Of a stretch of 64,000 nt of DNA, positions 16,973 to 25,414 are shown one piece after another. The translations under genes and the position numbers were made by a program. Source of the stretch: Halobacteriovoraceae bacterium (GTDB lineage: Bacteria; Bdellovibrionota; Bacteriovoracia; Bacteriovoracales; Bacteriovoracaceae); NCBI GenBank assembly GCA_002707495.1, contig PAMZ01000006.1:62001-126000 (forward strand). Direction: 5' to 3'. The notes below the pieces were generated by a model. It was not told the origin of the DNA. It made no database searches and saw only the letters and a program-made list of their open reading frames with translations. Position 1 is the stretch's first letter; each line of letters begins with the position of its first letter.

Positions 16973-17608
16973 TTAAAAACTTTTTAAGTAAGAAAGTCTT
17001 GCTTGGTAAAAGGATAACCATTTATATTGGTCGGGTTCATATTTAGACTTTAAAGTAAAGTAGTCGATTTGTTTATATAGAAAATCATCTTCTGTCTGTA
17101 GTGGTTCCCACTTTTTAAGAAATTTTAAACTATCAAAGTTCTTAGTGTAATCAACTGTAAGTTTAATAACTTCATAGTTTTTGCCCTGGTCGAAGAACCT
17201 ATCAAAGCTTATACCCTTTACGCTTTTCCTTTCTAAATACTCCCAAACGACTTCGTGATGAGAATGAGGCGATAAAATAATTTCTATCCCTTCTAACCCA
17301 GTAGCTAGAATATTCGCTAAAATCTTTGTGGCCAAGTGCCCACCTATACCAGCAATAATAAAACAATCTCGGGGTTTTGATTCAAATTGATAATTTGAGG
17401 CATCTGCGCACAATGAATGCACGTTGCAGGGAATATCCGTAGCTTTAAGCTTTTCTATTATCGTTGGTACCTGATCTATTAAAAAGACTTCAGCAATCCT
17501 ATCGGCACAGGCCAATCCGATTTTTCCATGATCACAACAAAGATCAAAAACTCTTAGGCGGTCAGGAGAAACTAAGTCTGATAGTTTTTTTATTCTCTTT
17601 GATAACAC
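16973..17608 (-). CDS. trmK: TrmK-type SAM-dependent methyltransferase (tRNA adenine-22 N1 candidate)
   Basis: This is a 211-residue protein, close to family length. Visible family features are the N-terminal RIKKLSDLVSP, the SAM-binding loop VFDLCCDHGKIGL, VFLIDQVP, the IIAGIGGHLATKIL segment that resembles the conserved GMGG motif, and ILSPH. Members methylate N1 of adenine 22 in some tRNAs. Activity in this organism is inferred. The start is a GTG directly after the TAA of the preceding helix-turn-helix gene (zero spacing), so the two are translationally coupled. Confidence 0.7.
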   Translation of the reverse strand: MLSKRIKKLSDLVSPDRLRVFDLCCDHGKIGLACADRIAEVFLIDQVPTIIEKLKATDIPCNVHSLCADASNYQFESKPRDCFIIAGIGGHLATKILANILATGLEGIEIILSPHSHHEVVWEYLERKSVKGISFDRFFDQGKNYEVIKLTVDYTKNFDSLKFLKKWEPLQTEDDFLYKQIDYFTLKSKYEPDQYKWLSFYQARLSYLKSF

Positions 17609-18031
17609 TTAGAGAAAATTATCATAACTTTGATTAAACTTCCTATCATTTTCTTCTGTGAAAAATTTCCGAACAAAGTATTGCCCTGAACGAATTGTTT
17701 CGATAAAGCTAAAACCTTCTAACCTATTAAGTGTTTGATGAAGAACATCTATAGTTATTTCTAAGGCCTCAGCAAATTCAGTATGAGAGATCATTGGTGT
17801 GATTCCATGCTTTTTATGGAGATTTGCACGACACCAAGTTGCACGATAGAGATACATTAAAACTAGAGTATCAACCCTATTAAGTTTATAACGAACTAAT
17901 ATCTCATCGAAAAAAAGATCAGGTATCTCTGCCAAGGATGCGATAGAGTCACTATTAGAAGCTTTTACCTTAGAATCTTTCTCATCAAGTTTTGAGTGAT
18001 GAGAAGATAAAATCATTCGTAAATCTTCCAT
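17609..18031 (-). CDS. Winged-helix DNA-binding-like protein
   Basis: This is a 140-residue protein with a strong AGGAGGG ribosome-binding site before the ATG. After a polar N-terminus, residues 45-125 read as a winged helix: VDTLVLMYLYRATWC, then a recognition-helix region SHTEFAEALEITIDVLHQTLNRLEG and a wing SFIETIRSGQYFVRKFF. This suggests a transcriptional regulator, or a replication-initiator-like winged-helix protein as often seen in Bdellovibrionota. The exact family is not recognised. It is directly coupled to the TrmK-type gene. Confidence 0.55.
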   Translation of the reverse strand: MEDLRMILSSHHSKLDEKDSKVKASNSDSIASLAEIPDLFFDEILVRYKLNRVDTLVLMYLYRATWCRANLHKKHGITPMISHTEFAEALEITIDVLHQTLNRLEGFSFIETIRSGQYFVRKFFTEENDRKFNQSYDNFL

Positions 18032-18083
18032 ATCGCCCTCCTAGTATAGGTTACGGACGCTCACAATTTATCTCAAGTGAATT

Positions 18084-18884
18084 TTATTTAAGGGAATTTA
18101 TTTCCGCTGCTAGTTCCTGATTTCTTTTATCAGCTGCTACCATTGCTTTTTCAAAAAACGACTGAAAGCTCTCATCTCGAAATACACGAATGGCCTCAAT
18201 AGTAACTCCGCCTTTACTGGTAACTTTGCTTATCATTTCAGCAAGATCCTCATCGCTTTCACGCATAAGGGTTGAGCTTCCCACAAAAAGTTGATTAACA
18301 ATTCGCCTTGATTGATCTTCTTCAATTCCTCTTTGGAGCATTAATTCATGAAGATATTGTGCAAATTGAAAAACATAGGCTGGACCGGAGCCTGAAAAGA
18401 TTGTGAGACCATCTAGTTGCTCTTCTGTTACCACTTCTACCAATCCACAGGCTTCGAAGACTTCAACAACTCTTGCTTGCAAATCAAAACCAGTGGGAAA
18501 GTTCATCAAGAGAACCCCCTCACCAATTTTACTTGGTGTATTAGGCATAAGCCTAACTATATTTTCCGTCTTAAGTGAACCAACCAGCCGCTCTCTAGAA
18601 ACTGCCGTTAAAAGTGATATTAAATTTCTGCCCTGAAACTTATCGCCATGATCTTTTACAAAACCATCCAAATGCTGAGGCTTCATACCTAGCATACTAA
18701 TATCACAATCCAAAAGATCATCAACAGAATCTACCGCTCTGCCATTAACTGCTTGCGCCAGTTCTTGCGATTTTTCCTTTGTTGGATCAAAGATAACAAA
18801 CTCAAGGTCAGGAAATTTAGTATGAATTCCCCGCACTAAGGCTTGTGCCATATTTCCACTACCAATAACTCCAAAATTTTTCAT
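18084..18884 (-). CDS. proC: Pyrroline-5-carboxylate reductase
   Basis: This is a 266-residue protein, the usual length. It reduces 1-pyrroline-5-carboxylate to proline with NAD(P)H in the cytoplasm. The N-terminal Rossmann motif is FGVIGSGNMAQALVRGI. The conserved segments VRLMPNTPSKIGEG, FSGSGPAYVFQFA and SKVTSKGGVTIEAI are present and include the active-site Ser/Thr cluster. The start overlaps the stop of putA by four bases (ATGA), so biosynthetic and catabolic enzymes are translationally coupled. That is unusual and suggests tight handling of the shared intermediate or a proline/P5C redox cycle. Confidence 0.9.
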   Translation of the reverse strand: MKNFGVIGSGNMAQALVRGIHTKFPDLEFVIFDPTKEKSQELAQAVNGRAVDSVDDLLDCDISMLGMKPQHLDGFVKDHGDKFQGRNLISLLTAVSRERLVGSLKTENIVRLMPNTPSKIGEGVLLMNFPTGFDLQARVVEVFEACGLVEVVTEEQLDGLTIFSGSGPAYVFQFAQYLHELMLQRGIEEDQSRRIVNQLFVGSSTLMRESDEDLAEMISKVTSKGGVTIEAIRVFRDESFQSFFEKAMVAADKRNQELAAEINSLK

Positions 18885-21800
18885 AATGTTAACTCCAAAG
18901 GTGCACCATGCCTCATTGTATTAATGGCAAATGAGCGCGTGTGTGTAAATGTATCGATTCCGTGATCCCAAGTGGCCCTAAAACCTGTGGTAAGTATTTT
19001 AACCAGACCGTTGTCTCCACCTTTTTGATAGATAAGCTCTTTAAGATCAGGATTTACAAATTTACCAGTGAAAATAACAAAGTGATAACGTTGTTTAGTG
19101 AGTAGAACCTTGAGACCTTTCTCGCTAACCTTTCCAAGAGAAAAGTTAAACTGAGAGATTCCTTTTAAATAACTAATCCTAGCAAACTCTTGCCATTTGG
19201 CATAGGCTTCCTCATTAGTAGCTAAAACGGTAAGTCCGTTACCTACGATGAGGTTTATAAGGATATCTAGCACTGCCTGAATCTCTAGGTTGTCTTTATC
19301 ATCAATCAGAAATCCCTGACCTATTGCCATGTCTTTTTTATTATAACTAATTTGCCCAGGTATATACCTATTGGGGAATTCCCTTTCATGCAAATTAAAT
19401 TCGCCGTTATCAATAGATTCTAAAAGATCGACTAGTTTTTGTTTCTCTTGATCAGCGATTATTCCAAAATAAACTTCAAATTGATTGATAAGTGAATGAA
19501 TCAAAAGCTTAATATTCTCAAGCCTTCTTTCCAGTGGTAATTTATTTGGATAGGCAATATTCTCAATTTCTGTGTCTACACTATCGTCGAAACGAATCTC
19601 TTGATTAGCATCTACTTCATTAAGTTTATTGAATTGATAAAGATATTCAACTCCTCCAGCTTTTGGACCAGTACCACTCATTTTAAAACCACCAAATGGC
19701 TCTATTGCCACTCTTGCACCAGTGTTAGGGCGGTTTATATATATATTCCCTGACTCCATTCGGGGAGTTAGATAGTCAATATCGTCTTGCGACTGACAAA
19801 AGACCCCTCCCGTTAAGGCATACTCCGTTGAGTTAAATATCTCAAGCGCTTGATCTAGATCGTCGTAGCCGATTATATGTATCACCGGTCCAAACACTTC
19901 TTCCGTGGCCACTGTTTTCTCTTTTAAGCTGACTTCAGCTGGAACCTCAAATAATGCAGGTGCCACACAATAAGAGTCGTATTCTTCGTGCGAGCGATCA
20001 ATATGAATCACACCGTTATACTTTCGACACTCTTCTGCAGATTTTCGGGCCATCGCCTTTACTCTAAGTGCGTCTTCTTTTGAGATTAAAGGATTTACCG
20101 TCGTTGAAAACTCAGTGGAAGGTCCGACTTTAATATCCTCTATCGCTTTAACAAACCTAGCTAAGAAGGCATCTTTTATCTGATTATCTACTATGATTCG
20201 AGAAGCTGCAGAACATTTTTGGCCAGCGTGTGCGAATGCCGAATAAATTATTCCACTCACCGTTTCGTCTAATTCACAATTATTCGTGACGATTATAGCG
20301 TTCTTTCCTCCCATCTCCGTGATAGCAAATTTATTTACAGGCTCAAATGAGTATCTCTTGCTCGTGCGCTGAGAACTAATCTTTCGATAAATCATTTCTC
20401 CAACTTGTCTTGAGCCTGTGAAAACGATACCCACAGTTAAATCGTGATCTACGATGCTTGCTCCCACTTTTCCTTCACCCAGACTGATTTGAACTACTTC
20501 TTCAGGAATGCCCGCCTCATGGCAAAGCTCTACCAATCTTTTAGCGATTAACATTGTCTGCTCTGCTGGCTTTAGAAGCGCACAATTCCCGGAAACTAAG
20601 GCAGCTACCGTCATTCCGCAGGGGATCGCCAAAGGAAAATTCCACGGGGCTATAACCCCTACAACTCCTCGAGGGGAGTATTCACCTATTTGTTCGATTT
20701 TCGCCTGCTCTCTTATATAGAAATTTACAAAATCAATCGCTTCATCCACATCTGCTGTAGCCTCGTCTATCGTTTTTCCGGCTTCAATCATAATAAGACT
20801 AGTTAACTCAATTCTATGATGAAGCATAAGATCTGCTAATTTGTGTAAGCAGCCAAATCGCATAACAGAGTTAGTGGACCATTGATTTTCATTGAAACCC
20901 TTAAAAAGCTTTTCTATCTTTTGATCTACTTTCTCTTCATTGTCATAGCTGATTTTACCTACAATAAGATCAGGGTGCGAACTGGATCTTACCTCTATAT
21001 CTCCCTCGTCAAAAAAGAGCTTCCCAGATTTGAGATCCGCTAAGTCAGAGTTTAATTGATCTTTCACCAAATTGAATTGAGGCATTAAATACGAACGTAC
21101 AGGATAAATATTTCGGAAATCTTTAGTTAAATTATTCAAAGCCTGATCATTGACATAGGAATTGTCTTTCTTTTTATCCTCTAAAAGTTCAATAGGAATA
21201 CGAAAAAGGCTCCCCTTTTTATGTGAGCGCATAATCGTTAGAACACCCACTTGTGAAGAGTTTTCCATGATTCTTCTTACCAAATACGCCATCCCCACAA
21301 GTAAATCACCTACGGGAATATAGTTTCGAGAAGGCCAATTCATTTTACTAAGTCCAATACTTAAAGCCTCGTAAGTCATATGGAGACATTGATGCTCTAT
21401 AACTGGAGCTTCAGGAAACATTTTCTCTCTCATGGCTTCTGAAAAACAATGATCTTGAATATTATGAGAAGCAATCGCCAAGATGATAGCGTCAGATGCC
21501 TCTAAGGATTTAAAAATAAGTTGTCTAAAATGTAGATCGGTCTCCTCCTTGTTGAGAAATTGAGGAGCGTTAAAATTATGTGCATCAGCTTCAATCGTTT
21601 CGGCATCCCAATAAGCACCTTTTACCAGTATTATTGGCATTCTAATTCCGCGCTTTCTTCCAAGCTCTATTACGTCATAAAGATGATCGATACCATCTCT
21701 TAAGTAAGCTTGCACGACGATACCAGTTTGCTCGTAGTCAAAAAACTCTTCTGTTTCAAGAAGAACCTTTTTATAAACTTCGAAAACGATATCCCTAAAA

Positions 21801-22954
21801 TGATAGTGTTCAGCATCGATATTAATGAAGACTTGTTCTTTTTTAGCCGTTGAAAGAATTTTTATTAATCTTGGAGCGACTTGATCATAGGTATAAGAAA
21901 AGTCCTGAGGCTTAAAATCGTGTGCCAATGCAGATACTTTAATAGAAACATGAGAACGTAGTAGGCCTGCCGCATTCTTCTCACCTTTTATATTATTGCG
22001 GTTCACACCATTGATAACTTCAAGGACTCGCTCCATATAAAGGTCAGCTTCAGCTGAAGAGACTACAAGTTCTCCAAGTTGGTCTATAGTAGCATCTCTT
22101 CCAGAACTTCGCAGAGATCCCAAAGATTTAGAAGCTTTTTGAATATTCTCCCCAGCGATAAATCTTTTTGCCATTTTAGAAACGAAGAATCTTAAACTTT
22201 TTGCCAAGATCTTAGGAGGTGTCCATATCGCGATCTTCTTCATTGCTGCCATGGCTAAAATATAGTGATTTGGCAGAGCTCTTTTTTGGCCTTTTAGGCC
22301 TTTTTGTTCAGCTAAATTTGAGTCATGAATAAGTCTTCTAAGTGTCTCTATAAAAATTCTTTTAACCTCGTCACCGGTTTTGTCGTGATCTAAGTTGGGT
22401 AAAATCGCTAAAAACTTTAAGAGGTGTATACGGATGAGCATATAATTTGCCGTAAGATCTAGCCCAAAGTCGGAGAATTTTTCAAATAATGATTGCTTGT
22501 AGGTTCGAAGTTTAGTGACCAGTTCTTTTGCCAACTCCTTTTCTCTTTCATGGACTTTTTGAAATTCAGGCTCGTCAAAAAGGGGCAATCCCCTAGTAGC
22601 AGAAATATATTCGATTACCATTGGTGACTCATCTAGAGGAAGTTCGGCAATCTTGGCAATATGACTCACTGTCTCTTCTTCATATTCACCTTCAAAAGAG
22701 AGCATATTTAGCTCATAGTTCAATTGCTTAGAACCAACTCTTATAAGTTTTTCATCTGGGAATACACCCACGATAAATTGAAGGCTTTTTACTTCAATAA
22801 CCCACTTGAACGGATGATTTGATTTTCTAGAATCTAGATAGGTAAAGAAATCTTTAAGATCTTCTACTCCAAATTCAAGGTGCTTTAAGGTTTCTGGATA
22901 AGCTTTAAATTCCCATCCGTTTAATGTTTTAGTTTCAATCTTATATAGAGTCAT
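18881..22954 (-). CDS. putA: Bifunctional proline dehydrogenase / glutamate-semialdehyde dehydrogenase
   Basis: This 1357-residue flavoprotein oxidises proline to P5C and then to glutamate. The proline dehydrogenase barrel covers about residues 250-620 (VFINIDAEHYHFRDI, VQAYLRDGIDHLYDVIELG, ILVKGAYWDAE). The aldehyde dehydrogenase domain covers about 720-1150, with PWNFPLAIPCGM, catalytic E880 (EMGGKN) and catalytic C914 (GQKCSAASR). About 180 further residues follow, as in long PutA forms. No N-terminal ribbon-helix-helix DNA-binding domain is seen, so it should not autoregulate. The promoter probably lies in the 77-base gap to the divergent gene at 23032. proC follows with a 4-base overlap. 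Confidence 0.92.
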   Translation of the reverse strand: MTLYKIETKTLNGWEFKAYPETLKHLEFGVEDLKDFFTYLDSRKSNHPFKWVIEVKSLQFIVGVFPDEKLIRVGSKQLNYELNMLSFEGEYEEETVSHIAKIAELPLDESPMVIEYISATRGLPLFDEPEFQKVHEREKELAKELVTKLRTYKQSLFEKFSDFGLDLTANYMLIRIHLLKFLAILPNLDHDKTGDEVKRIFIETLRRLIHDSNLAEQKGLKGQKRALPNHYILAMAAMKKIAIWTPPKILAKSLRFFVSKMAKRFIAGENIQKASKSLGSLRSSGRDATIDQLGELVVSSAEADLYMERVLEVINGVNRNNIKGEKNAAGLLRSHVSIKVSALAHDFKPQDFSYTYDQVAPRLIKILSTAKKEQVFINIDAEHYHFRDIVFEVYKKVLLETEEFFDYEQTGIVVQAYLRDGIDHLYDVIELGRKRGIRMPIILVKGAYWDAETIEADAHNFNAPQFLNKEETDLHFRQLIFKSLEASDAIILAIASHNIQDHCFSEAMREKMFPEAPVIEHQCLHMTYEALSIGLSKMNWPSRNYIPVGDLLVGMAYLVRRIMENSSQVGVLTIMRSHKKGSLFRIPIELLEDKKKDNSYVNDQALNNLTKDFRNIYPVRSYLMPQFNLVKDQLNSDLADLKSGKLFFDEGDIEVRSSSHPDLIVGKISYDNEEKVDQKIEKLFKGFNENQWSTNSVMRFGCLHKLADLMLHHRIELTSLIMIEAGKTIDEATADVDEAIDFVNFYIREQAKIEQIGEYSPRGVVGVIAPWNFPLAIPCGMTVAALVSGNCALLKPAEQTMLIAKRLVELCHEAGIPEEVVQISLGEGKVGASIVDHDLTVGIVFTGSRQVGEMIYRKISSQRTSKRYSFEPVNKFAITEMGGKNAIIVTNNCELDETVSGIIYSAFAHAGQKCSAASRIIVDNQIKDAFLARFVKAIEDIKVGPSTEFSTTVNPLISKEDALRVKAMARKSAEECRKYNGVIHIDRSHEEYDSYCVAPALFEVPAEVSLKEKTVATEEVFGPVIHIIGYDDLDQALEIFNSTEYALTGGVFCQSQDDIDYLTPRMESGNIYINRPNTGARVAIEPFGGFKMSGTGPKAGGVEYLYQFNKLNEVDANQEIRFDDSVDTEIENIAYPNKLPLERRLENIKLLIHSLINQFEVYFGIIADQEKQKLVDLLESIDNGEFNLHEREFPNRYIPGQISYNKKDMAIGQGFLIDDKDNLEIQAVLDILINLIVGNGLTVLATNEEAYAKWQEFARISYLKGISQFNFSLGKVSEKGLKVLLTKQRYHFVIFTGKFVNPDLKELIYQKGGDNGLVKILTTGFRATWDHGIDTFTHTRSFAINTMRHGAPLELTL

Positions 22955-23031
22955 GTGCCATATCTATCTAAAACTACACGTTAAATAAAGGATAATTTGA
23001 CGGTATTCGGGCGGCTAGATAAAATCTAAGC

Positions 23032-24129
23032 ATGTTTAAAACGCTGCTCGTTACTCTCACCTTGCTTAGCATTAACTTCACTGTTTTTGCTCAAAAAATT
23101 ATTTATTCGATAGAAGATCTTCGCGTACTACGTGGACAAGAAAGCTATCAAGAGTTTTTTGAACATGCCCATGATATTAAACCCTCTTTGCGAAATGATG
23201 AATGGCAAAAAATGACCGAGCAAATGGGTTTGAACTGGCTTGAAAACCTACTGCAAAAGCCTAAGCTTACCGAGGAAGATTATAATCTCGTAAAGAAAAT
23301 ATCTAGCTGGCCTATTTTTAAAAATGACGAGTTTTTTCGCGAAAAAAGAGATGCCTATTTTATTAGACAACTCTCTCAATGCGAGAGTTCCGAAACTCAC
23401 AATTGCCTCGAGAAAGCTAAAAGACTCTACCTTGATTATGAACATGCTATTAAGTTCAAAGCGGACTTTGTTAAAACTCTATACCCTGAAATTATTAACC
23501 TTAAACTTGCATGGGAGTTTACCAAGCCGATTGCAATGTCAAAGTATGGTGAGTTTTATTGTCACCACTCACCCTTAAATGACATTATAATTAGTCGCTT
23601 ATTAACCGTGCAGGATACTAAGGTTCACCCCGATTGCTTAAAATCACTTAAGCCTGCCATTATTGAAGGTTATCTATCTTCAGACCCTTCTCACTCTAAA
23701 GGTCTATACAAACTAATTGTTAAGTTTGGCTTCCAAGAAAAAGAGCTTGATCAATATGAAAAGACAGTCCAATTCCTCCAAGGTCACCTAAAAGACCTCA
23801 ATCATTTAAAAAACTTGTCCCTTCAAATAGAACAGAGAAATAATCTTGTTAAACAATTAAAGAAGTCTCCCTACCTGCCAGATGATATTTTTAAAAAGAC
23901 GAGAGACTCAAAAGCACAATCCTACGTAAGAATTGTAGAGCGGTATTTCCCTGAGTATTTGAAACTGTATAGCGAAACTTGTTTGGATTACCTGTCTGGC
24001 AATAAGACTTTTCCTAGAGGAAATCCAACACCTAATTGTCATGACCTTTTCAGCTTAAACGAAAAGCTTAATCTGCTCCCCCTTAATTCCAGACAAAGAT
24101 ACAAGAAATATACGAAATTCATGCAATAA
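23032..24129 (+). CDS. Exported protein, unknown function
   Basis: This is a 365-residue protein with the signal peptide MFKTLLVTLTLLSINFTVFA (cleavage before QKII). The mature chain is Lys/Leu-rich and largely helical. It has several cysteines: QLSQCESSETHNCLEKAK, FYCHHSP, HPDCLKS, ETCLDYL and PNCHDLF. No family is recognised. It is monocistronic by position, divergent from putA and ending at a bidirectional terminator. It is probably periplasmic; the lack of a C-terminal barrel pattern argues against an outer-membrane porin. Confidence 0.6.
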   Translation: MFKTLLVTLTLLSINFTVFAQKIIYSIEDLRVLRGQESYQEFFEHAHDIKPSLRNDEWQKMTEQMGLNWLENLLQKPKLTEEDYNLVKKISSWPIFKNDEFFREKRDAYFIRQLSQCESSETHNCLEKAKRLYLDYEHAIKFKADFVKTLYPEIINLKLAWEFTKPIAMSKYGEFYCHHSPLNDIIISRLLTVQDTKVHPDCLKSLKPAIIEGYLSSDPSHSKGLYKLIVKFGFQEKELDQYEKTVQFLQGHLKDLNHLKNLSLQIEQRNNLVKQLKKSPYLPDDIFKKTRDSKAQSYVRIVERYFPEYLKLYSETCLDYLSGNKTFPRGNPTPNCHDLFSLNEKLNLLPLNSRQRYKKYTKFMQ

Positions 24130-24155
24130 AAAAGGGCCTTTTAAAAAGGCCCCTT
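24128..24155. terminator. Bidirectional intrinsic terminator
   Basis: GGGCCTTTT pairs with AAAAAGGCCC. On the minus strand the stem is followed by TTTTTTATT, serving the H1-like/SWIB gene. On the plus strand the tail is weaker (CCTTCATCATTT), serving the 365-residue gene whose stop overlaps the A tract. Confidence 0.75.
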
Positions 24156-24179
24156 CATCATTTGTATTTAATCAATGAA

Positions 24180-24746
24180 TTAGCTTAAATGTTTTGAAAC
24201 TAGTTTGGTCATTTCAAACATTGATACTGTTTTCTTTCCACCAAAAACTGGCTTAAGTTTAGCATCAGCATTGATATTTCTTTTGTTTTTAGGGTCTTGA
24301 AGATTATTTTTCTTAATATATTCCCAAAGCTTCTTAACAACTTGTGTTCTCGGTAGTGGCTTTGATCCAACTACTTCAGCCAACTCTGCAGAAGGAGTTA
24401 AAGGCTTCATAAAAGCTGCATTAGGCTTTCTTTTCGTTTTTTTCTTAGTCGCTTTCTTAGCTACTTTTTTCGTTGCCTTCTTTTTAGCAACTTTTTTCTT
24501 AGCTACTTTTTTCGTTGCCTTCTTCTTAGCAACTTTTTTCTTTGTCGCCTTCTTCTTTGCAGCCTTTTTCTTAGTTGCTTTTTTCTTAGCTACTTTTTTA
24601 GTTGCCTTCTTTTTAGCAACTTTTTTCTTAGTTGCTTTTTTCTTAGCTACTTTTTTCGTTGCCTTCTTCTTAGCTACTTTTTTAGTTGCCTTCTTCTTAG
24701 CTACCTTCTTAGTTGCTTTCTTTTTTGTTGCTTTTTTCTTTGCCAT
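24180..24746 (-). CDS. Histone-H1-like protein with C-terminal SWIB/MDM2 domain
   Basis: This is a 188-residue protein with a GGGAGGA ribosome-binding site. Residues 1-108 are almost entirely lysine, alanine, threonine and valine in a repeating KKATKK / KKVAKK pattern, as in bacterial and eukaryotic linker-histone tails that bind DNA by charge. Residues 112-188 match the SWIB fold (FMKPLTPSAELAEVVGSKPL, TQVVKKLWEYIKKNNLQDP, MFEMTKLVSKHL). Such fusions occur in Chlamydia and some other bacteria and are thought to act on chromosome structure. A similar lysine-rich tail ends the topoisomerase B subunit at 34771-36891. Confidence 0.85.
   Translation of the reverse strand: MAKKKATKKKATKKVAKKKATKKVAKKKATKKVAKKKATKKKVAKKKATKKVAKKKATKKKAAKKKATKKKVAKKKATKKVAKKKVAKKKATKKVAKKATKKKTKRKPNAAFMKPLTPSAELAEVVGSKPLPRTQVVKKLWEYIKKNNLQDPKNKRNINADAKLKPVFGGKKTVSMFEMTKLVSKHLS
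24440..24743 (-). repeat. Degenerate coding repeats of the KKATKK/KKVAKK tail
   Basis: About 300 bases made of near-repeats of AAAAAAGTAGCTAAGAAG-like units on the minus strand, encoding the H1-like tail. Different codons for the same residues indicate selection on the protein rather than recent slippage alone. The tract length may vary between strains. Confidence 0.7.
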
Positions 24747-24783
24747 TTATTCCTCCCAGTGTGTTTAAATATCTAGCAATTAT

Positions 24784-25221
24784 TTATATTTTTTTTATCC
24801 ATTCAATCAAAGCACCATCATCCAAAGAATTCCCAGTCTTGGAGTAATCGTGACCTTCATTTAGTGAAATCATACGAAAGTTATCCCGAGGAGTATAGTT
24901 ATAAACTTCACTCAAGCCATTTTCCTTTGCATAAGTCTCATAGAAATCCTTAATCGCATGAGAGTAGCCATTGCCTTGGTGATTGATTTTTATCGGAGTA
25001 TTCTTGGTTAAAAGTGAGGGTCCATTCTTTTTAATAAAAAGGGCGCAAATAATCTCCTCTCCACTTTTTACGGAGACCAATTGCCAACCAGCTTTAATTT
25101 GACCTTCTATACTTTGTTGTGACCACTCTTTGAGCTCTGTGAAAGCTTCAGTATTAAAATTATAAACGTCTTTAATTTCATCTTTTGTTTGACTTGGAAC
25201 GAACTTGAGGTCTTTGGACAT
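24784..25221 (-). CDS. GNAT-family acetyltransferase-like protein
   Basis: This is a 145-residue protein. The central segment INHQGNGYSHAIKDFYETYA fits the acetyl-CoA pyrophosphate loop plus helix of GNAT enzymes. The region KENGLSEVYNYTPRDNFRMISLNEGHDYSKTG matches the following strand and the usual NxxxxxLxxxxGF region. The preceding beta strands (WQLVSVKSGEEIICALFI) also fit. The substrate is unknown. It lies 37 bases upstream of the H1-like/SWIB gene on the same strand, so it could share a transcript; acetylation of that lysine-rich protein is a testable but unproven idea. Confidence 0.6.
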   Translation of the reverse strand: MSKDLKFVPSQTKDEIKDVYNFNTEAFTELKEWSQQSIEGQIKAGWQLVSVKSGEEIICALFIKKNGPSLLTKNTPIKINHQGNGYSHAIKDFYETYAKENGLSEVYNYTPRDNFRMISLNEGHDYSKTGNSLDDGALIEWIKKI

Positions 25222-25414
25222 TAAACTACCTTTTTGCTACGACAATTTTACTCAGAAGTTTAAGTGAAATCAAATAATTACTTGGAATTTTTCTAAATTT
25301 AATATTTCGCAATGGAATATCCGCAGTTTTAGCTGTGTCGAACTTCTCATATAGTTCATAGCCTAACTCCTTGTATTAAGTTATTATCTGAGCTTTAAAG
25401 ATGGGAATCGCTTA

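Noticed and set aside
18881-22954. PutA acting as its own repressor
   Set aside because: The N-terminus has no ribbon-helix-helix DNA-binding motif; it begins with a long alpha-helical region as in PutA forms lacking the regulator.
24440-24743. Repetitive AT-rich tract that could be read as a tandem repeat array or CRISPR-like structure
   Set aside because: The repeats are explained by the KKATKK/KKVAKK coding pattern of the H1-like protein; there are no uniform repeats with unique spacers.
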